From Tigriopus japonicus (taxonomy: Eukaryota; Arthropoda; Copepoda; Harpacticoida; Harpacticidae): a DNA stretch of 64,000 nucleotides. Positions within the stretch are counted from its first letter, which is position 1. Each line of letters starts with the position of its first letter. The translations under genes and the position numbers were made by a program. Positions 58,977 through 64,000 of this stretch are shown in pieces. The DNA is taken from the NCBI GenBank assembly GCA_010645155.1, contig CM021319.1:2924018-2988017 (forward strand), read 5' to 3'. Under the pieces are notes generated by a model, which had not been told where the DNA came from, did not search any database, and saw only the letters and a list, made by a program, of their open reading frames with translations.

Positions 58977-59625
58977 CAGAGTTGGGTCAGTTATTAGAAA
59001 AATGTAAGTAATTCTAATAACTGGTAATAATTACTTGGTCAAAGAATGTATGTAATCAATAAAAAATACAGAGTCGGAAAATGTGATTGACATCAATTAC
59101 CATTACATGTCAAACGCATTTTTTCACCAATCATTGTAGCACATTTGCTCTTTAAAATAGTTTAATCTAAGAAACTGAAATTGGTCTTGATGGTCAATTG
59201 GCAAGTAATTTGCTTTGTGGCGAATATCTTCAACCATACCATCTCACGCATAACTTCTGCGACCACAATGACGAACAAACGTCACAATAAAGAAATCAAA
59301 CATAAGTATTTTTCATAAGAAAAAAAATGTCCATTGTTTGTTCAAAATTGTAATTAATTTTATGTCATAATTGATTGGTCAAAAATGTTACTAATTACAA
59401 GTTAAAACTTATTGTCTTAAATGCTTGTATGTACAAAGAAAAATTACTTAGCATTACGTAAATGTCAACAAGTTAGAATTGTTTGGTCAAACCTGTTATT
59501 AATGACAAGCTACAATTTTTGGCTGAAAATGTTATGAAGTACAAGCTACAATTACTTGGCTTTAACTGTGCTTAATTACAATCATTTATAATTGCAATTG
59601 AAATTGCAATCACTCCCCATTTCTG
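58977..59625. mobile_element. hAT-like MITE, family C relative, decayed
   Basis: It begins CAGAGTTGGGTCAGTTATTA and ends CCCCATTTCTG (8 of 10 inverted match). The interior has repeated TAATTACAA-type motifs like 45659-46148. No target duplication could be seen. Confidence 0.55.
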
Positions 59626-61060
59626 GAGTCAAAGAGGGTTAAATTGCTGAAGTGAGAAGGTAAAGATGGATGGTGCCAACATCCAAATTCGTTTTTGCCT
59701 TCTAAAGAATTCAAACACAAGGGGATTGTAATTTGCAATAAAAGCAATTGCTCTGTTTGAGTATCATGCCTTGAGTTGGCTCACTAAGTCCGTAGGTATT
59801 AATAGGTAATAATTCATTAATACCACAAGTGATTTTCTAAAGTAGATATTTTGCAAGATTCGTCGAACATGAAGAAAAAAGTGGTCGTTATACCTACCAA
59901 TCAAGAGGTGTAATAGATTTAGGGTGCAACAACTTGTGCGTTACATAACTGCAAGATCGACATTCCAAATTGTTTTCGTAACCTCAATAACTGTTCTTTT
60001 TCCTACATTTTTATAATGGTTTGCTCATATTGCAATTTCATAGATTGCATCAGCTTTCCGTTAAGCATTCATTCTACCAATCCAACTAAAATATAGTTTG
60101 TCGTTTCAATCGTGAGGAAACACTATTGCTCATAATTGGCCTGAAGCACAAGAGGACTGCAATGCATCCCATAGAATTGGATGCCCATATCGGATCAAGC
60201 AATCAAGGATAACAAAGGCATAATTGAACCTGGAATGCTCATGATGCTGGCCCCAAGATGCTAGGTTACAGTTCGCGTATCGCCCATACTCACTGAAGGT
60301 ACACGATTATCGTTTGAGGCTTAAATTTTTGCCCAGGGTTCATCCACTTCACCTGAATCTTATCAGGTCATGATTCTTTTAACACATGTGTGCTCTCATT
60401 GTGTTGATGAAAGAGGCCCATTGCAAATATTTGATTCAACCACAAGAGCTCTATTGAGGAAAGAAACGCAAGATTCCAAGCTAAAAATTCCAATGGACAC
60501 TGTTTACCCATACTTTACATATGGGTATACATATGTCAACAGACCTATTATTGAAGCTTTTTTCCTTCTCTTCATGGCGCCAATACTTCAAATTGTCGAC
60601 TTGACAACCATGCCCGAGGGGGTTGGAAACTGTGGAAAGTCGGAATTCAAGTTGAAGACACCCAAGTTCTCCTCAATTCACGCACCTATCTTGGGCATGA
60701 CCAAGGTAGTCATCCAAGTTCAACTCACAGATCGACCAATACCACTCGTCCTTGCCTGAAAGCTCTTCTCCCAAACTAGGCCCACGCCCAGATCAACCAA
60801 TGCACTCCAATGGATACGATGACATTTGGGTGGCCAAGTGCGGTCTCGATGTACGTCTTGGTTCAAGAAAGGCAGGCCTGTGAACTAGAAGCGATGTAGG
60901 CTTGTTGAATGTCTTGTTGGTAGGAACCACAATGCTAATGATGTGTATGAGAGTGGCTTTGAGCTGGGGTCTGATGGAGGTAACGTACGGATCTCGTTTT
61001 TCAGGACTCTTTTCTTCGGGCTTGCCTTTCAAGAATGTGGAGTTCATCCTGAAATATTCG
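59626..61060. other. Upstream of the cuticle gene; no firm gene
   Basis: A 129-codon plus frame with a real ATG (60370-60759) has mixed composition and no motif; it may be chance. The last few hundred bases are probably the cuticle gene promoter. Confidence 0.3.
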
Positions 61061-61062
61061 AG

Positions 61063-61070
61063 TATAAATA
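61063..61070 (+). promoter_or_regulatory. TATA box and initiator of the cuticle gene
   Basis: TATAAATA at 61063-61070, with an arthropod-type initiator TCATTC at 61092-61097, places the start of transcription near 61094. The 5' UTR would be about 45 bases. Confidence 0.75.
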
Positions 61071-61138
61071 CTGCGGACAGACTGGAAATGATCATTCACC
61101 GTTTAGCTTCGCACCTAAACCAAAATCAACTTATCAAC

Positions 61139-62461
61139 ATGAACGCTTTGGTGAGTTCCATTTTTTCATTTCCACCTCTCGTGTCCAGTTTTGTTGTCAA
61201 GTGGTGATCCAGGGACATTTTTCAAAGATCTGATTAAGGGTGGTTCCAACTTCTACAATTTGCCGTGGCTAAAGTTTTCAATTACAGAGATGTACCCTTT
61301 TAAAGACATTCCAAAGTGCAAATGCATTTTTGTGATCTAAGAACAGATCGTGCATTATACTGGTCTCATTGATTATGTCATACCAGTAATAAACGGTTTT
61401 TGATTGCTTCACCTCCTTCAAACGGACCTTGAAACAGTACGAACGAGCACCTTCTTACGTAATCTTAATGATCCTTTCAAAGGGGCGACCAACCACTGAG
61501 TTACCGTTGCAGTCTACTATCAAGTGGGGCCTCGCCCAAACTCTTACGTAGTAACCAAGGGAGGGGTTTGACTTGGCAACTTAAAGTCATTGAACCAGTG
61601 ACCATATTTCGAATTTGCATATTTGTATTAGTGACCATGACTGGCCACTGATCTTAGGGTCAACAGATTTCTAATAGCAAATTTCACTTTCAGATTGTCC
61701 TCTCCTCTGTCTTGGCTGCTGCCAACGGTGGCATCATTGCCGCCCCCTATACCGCTGGCCTTCCTTATGCCTCTGGCTACTTGCCTTATGCTTACAACAG
61801 CGCCCCCATTGCTTACAACGGTGCCCCCGTTGCCGTGGCTCCCGCTCCCATCCCCGCTGCTCCCGTGTCCTCTCAATACCAAGCTCAAGATGAGTTCGGC
61901 AACTTGAACTACGGATACTCCAACATCAACTCGGCTAAGCAAGAGGTCGGAAACGCCTATGGTGGTGTGACTGGTTCTTACAGCTACATTGATGCCAACG
62001 GCATTCCCCAACGTGTGGACTACATCGCTGACGATTTGGGATACCGTGTGCGTGCCACCAACTTGCCCGTTGCCCCCGTCCACAAAATTGAATCCCCTGT
62101 CTACACCGGAGTCGCCCCTGAGCCCGTTGAGGATACCGCTGAGGTGGCTGAGGCCAAGGCTAAGTTCTTCGAAGCTTTCGAGGAGGCCAAGAACCGTGAA
62201 AAGCGATCTGCCCAGATTGCTCCTTTGGCCTACAACACTGCCCTTCCTTACGCTGCCGCTCCTTATGCCGCTGCCCTCCCCTATGCTGCTCTCCCTTACG
62301 CCTCTGCCTACGGCTATGGTTTGAACTACCCCGCCGTTGCCGCTCCTGTGGCTTATGCTAATCCCGCTGTCGTTGGTGTGTCTGCCCCCGCTACCCGCAA
62401 GGCCATCCTCACCACCACCCAATTGAACCCCGGACACGCCGTCGCCTACAAGGTCGAATAA
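61139..62461 (+). CDS. Cuticle protein with RR (chitin_bind_4) domain
   Basis: Exon 1 (61139-61150) codes only MNAL and ends at GTGAGT. Exon 2 (61694-62461) follows TTTCACTTTCAG. The product has 259 residues. The junction completes the signal peptide MNALIVLSSVLAAANG, a split typical of arthropod cuticle genes. The mature protein has Ala/Pro/Tyr-rich flanks (APY, LPYA repeats) around a Rebers-Riddiford domain at about residues 65-125 (SQYQAQDEFGNLNYGY ... DANGIPQRVDYIADDLGYR), which binds chitin. An acidic helix (EAKAKFFEAFEEAKN) leads to REKR at 172-175, a furin-type site. It is a structural protein of the exoskeleton, expected to be expressed in epidermis around moulting. Confidence 0.95.
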
Positions 62462-62699
62462 GCGCGACGCTCAACCGTCAAAGCCAAGCAATATCCCCCT
62501 GAAACTTTTTTTTCTTCTAATTGGTGCGAAGAACATAGTCGGTGAATGTTCATGTTGATTCTTTTCATCGGCTTCCTCATGGATTTTGGAATACCTGGTC
62601 AAAATTAGATTTCTGAACCAAAGCCCTTGTAATTTCTATTTTTGATAAAAAGAACGAGGAAAAAGATAAGACTTTCCTGAAACTCCTTGAGTGAAAGCG

Positions 62700-62714
62700 A
62701 ATAAAAAGAATAAA
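62700..62714 (+). terminator. Poly(A) signals of the cuticle gene
   Basis: Two AATAAA hexamers (62700-62705, 62709-62714), about 240 bases past the stop. Confidence 0.6.
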
Positions 62715-64000
62715 AACAAACTCATCATCTTTATTGTCTTAACATTTTTTTCTTGCAAGTTTTGGTGTTTTGAGAGGCAAGTTAAAAATGGAAGCGAGAC
62801 TAAGTATTGACAATTTGCATTCTTGATAAACCATCTAATGGACAAAGGAATTGAAATATTTGAGGTTTGATGCATTCTCCGCGTAATCTAGATCTTGTCC
62901 ATTAAATCCCAAATCTTAAAATCTTGATTAGTGAAAAGCACCGCGGGAAGTAAAAATGCTTCCAGAATATCTGCTGATCTTGACTTCCACAAAATTATGG
63001 TAGATTGTAAATCATTCCGAGTTAAATCTTCTTGTTAAACTTAATGTCAGTCACCAAAAGTACAAGATTCAAAGCCCATATATATTTTGAGAAATAATGT
63101 CATCAACAAAAATTCAGATTTCATTTATTAACTCTCTTTGGGTTCTGCCGTTCTTATTTTACAGCAGCAATTTTTTCGGGATATGGTTGGATAACCATTA
63201 CTAAATCCTTAAAATTTTGTCGAATATACTTTTTCATTTCAGAAATGTCGAAATTTGACGAAGTCATTCGGTATGTAAAAGAATCGCAATGTTTGAGTTT
63301 TCTCCTACAGTATGTGGTTTCACATGATTTTTGCCCATCCCTAAACACGAAATTTAGTCAAACTTAGAAAAGTAATTTTAAAGGTTAATATTCAAATTTT
63401 AAATTAGATATGATGTGTATTTTTGGCAATAATTCCAATGTCATGAAGATGCTCAAAATAGATGTAATTTCTAAGGGTGGAAATCAAAACGCCACAACAA
63501 AAGTGTTTCTAGTAATTTGAACAAAAAAGTATGAAAGTGACAAAAGGTCAGTTATTATGGGCATTTGAAAGTATGCGGTCCTTGAACGAACAACTGACTG
63601 GGAGGTTGCTGCACTAATACAGCTCCCAAAATGCACCCTGACACTAAAATTTAAACTATTTTCGAACTTCTCTCTATATATGGGACACGTAAGAACAGAA
63701 ATGTTGTGTAATAAAGCTCAATGGTTGCACATCTTTTCTCTTTCATTGGTTGGGCTTAAAGAACTCCATAGTAGAAGCACAGTAGAAATATTGTGAGACA
63801 TTGTAGAAATAATCATGCTCGATTGTAGTTTCCCTTCAGAAGATGAACTTTTCAATAGCAAAATAACGCAACCTACGTACCGAGACTATAGGGTCGGATA
63901 GATAAGTTCAGACAAAACTTTAAACGTATAAAACAGCATCAAGACCTACTTTTGTACCTGTTTTTAATATTTCTCGTGTTTTTTCGCATCCCCGAAGCCA
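62715..64000. other. Intergenic, nothing recognised
   Basis: AT-rich DNA to the end of the window with no supported gene or repeat. Confidence 0.4.

Noticed and set aside
61628..62437. 269-codon minus-strand open frame
   Set aside because: It is the antisense shadow of the cuticle protein's Ala/Pro/Gly-rich codons; the plus strand has signal peptide, intron, RR domain and promoter.

Overview
The window looks like nuclear DNA of an arthropod, probably a crustacean such as a copepod. This is inferred from a two-exon RR-type chitin-binding cuticle protein, short-exon genes with GT-AG introns, AT-rich intergenic DNA and a heavy load of small DNA transposons. No bacterial or organellar features were seen.

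Six protein-coding loci are well supported. From left to right they are: an RSU1 (Ras suppressor protein 1) orthologue in three exons on the minus strand (8285-12641); a serine-rich protein of unknown function (13670-14227, minus); a seven-transmembrane, class A-like receptor in one exon (21216-22133, minus); a type I membrane protein with four Ser-Gly glycosaminoglycan-type sites and a long threonine tract (32511-33629, plus); a previously hidden three-exon secreted protein of 173 residues (35194-37006, minus); and the cuticle protein (61139-62461, plus). There is one tRNA-Thr(TGT) at 1686-1757. Weaker coding patches that look like single exons or decayed genes lie near 0.5-0.85 kb, 3.5-4.6 kb, 15.6-16.05 kb and 42.3-42.8 kb.

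The rest is mostly transposon-derived. One hAT MITE family (ends TAGTGATGGACCG...) has at least seven copies, three with perfect 8-bp target duplications. Two other hAT-like families are present. A 98-bp palindromic MITE occurs twice with identical sequence, and one copy splits a LINE fragment. There are also a D34D mariner remnant, a 2.7-kb Tc1/mariner-like composite, a pogo-like MITE, two fragments of one LINE family and a tRNA-derived SINE with a (CAAA)n tail and a perfect 14-bp target duplication.

The most notable observation is the first intron of the RSU1 gene. It appears to begin ATAAGT and end CAC, which is the signature of the rare major-spliceosome (U2-type) AT-AC introns. Only that junction gives a protein of exactly the family length. 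The genes share no evident pathway; the window reads as a set of unrelated genes separated by transposon-rich DNA.
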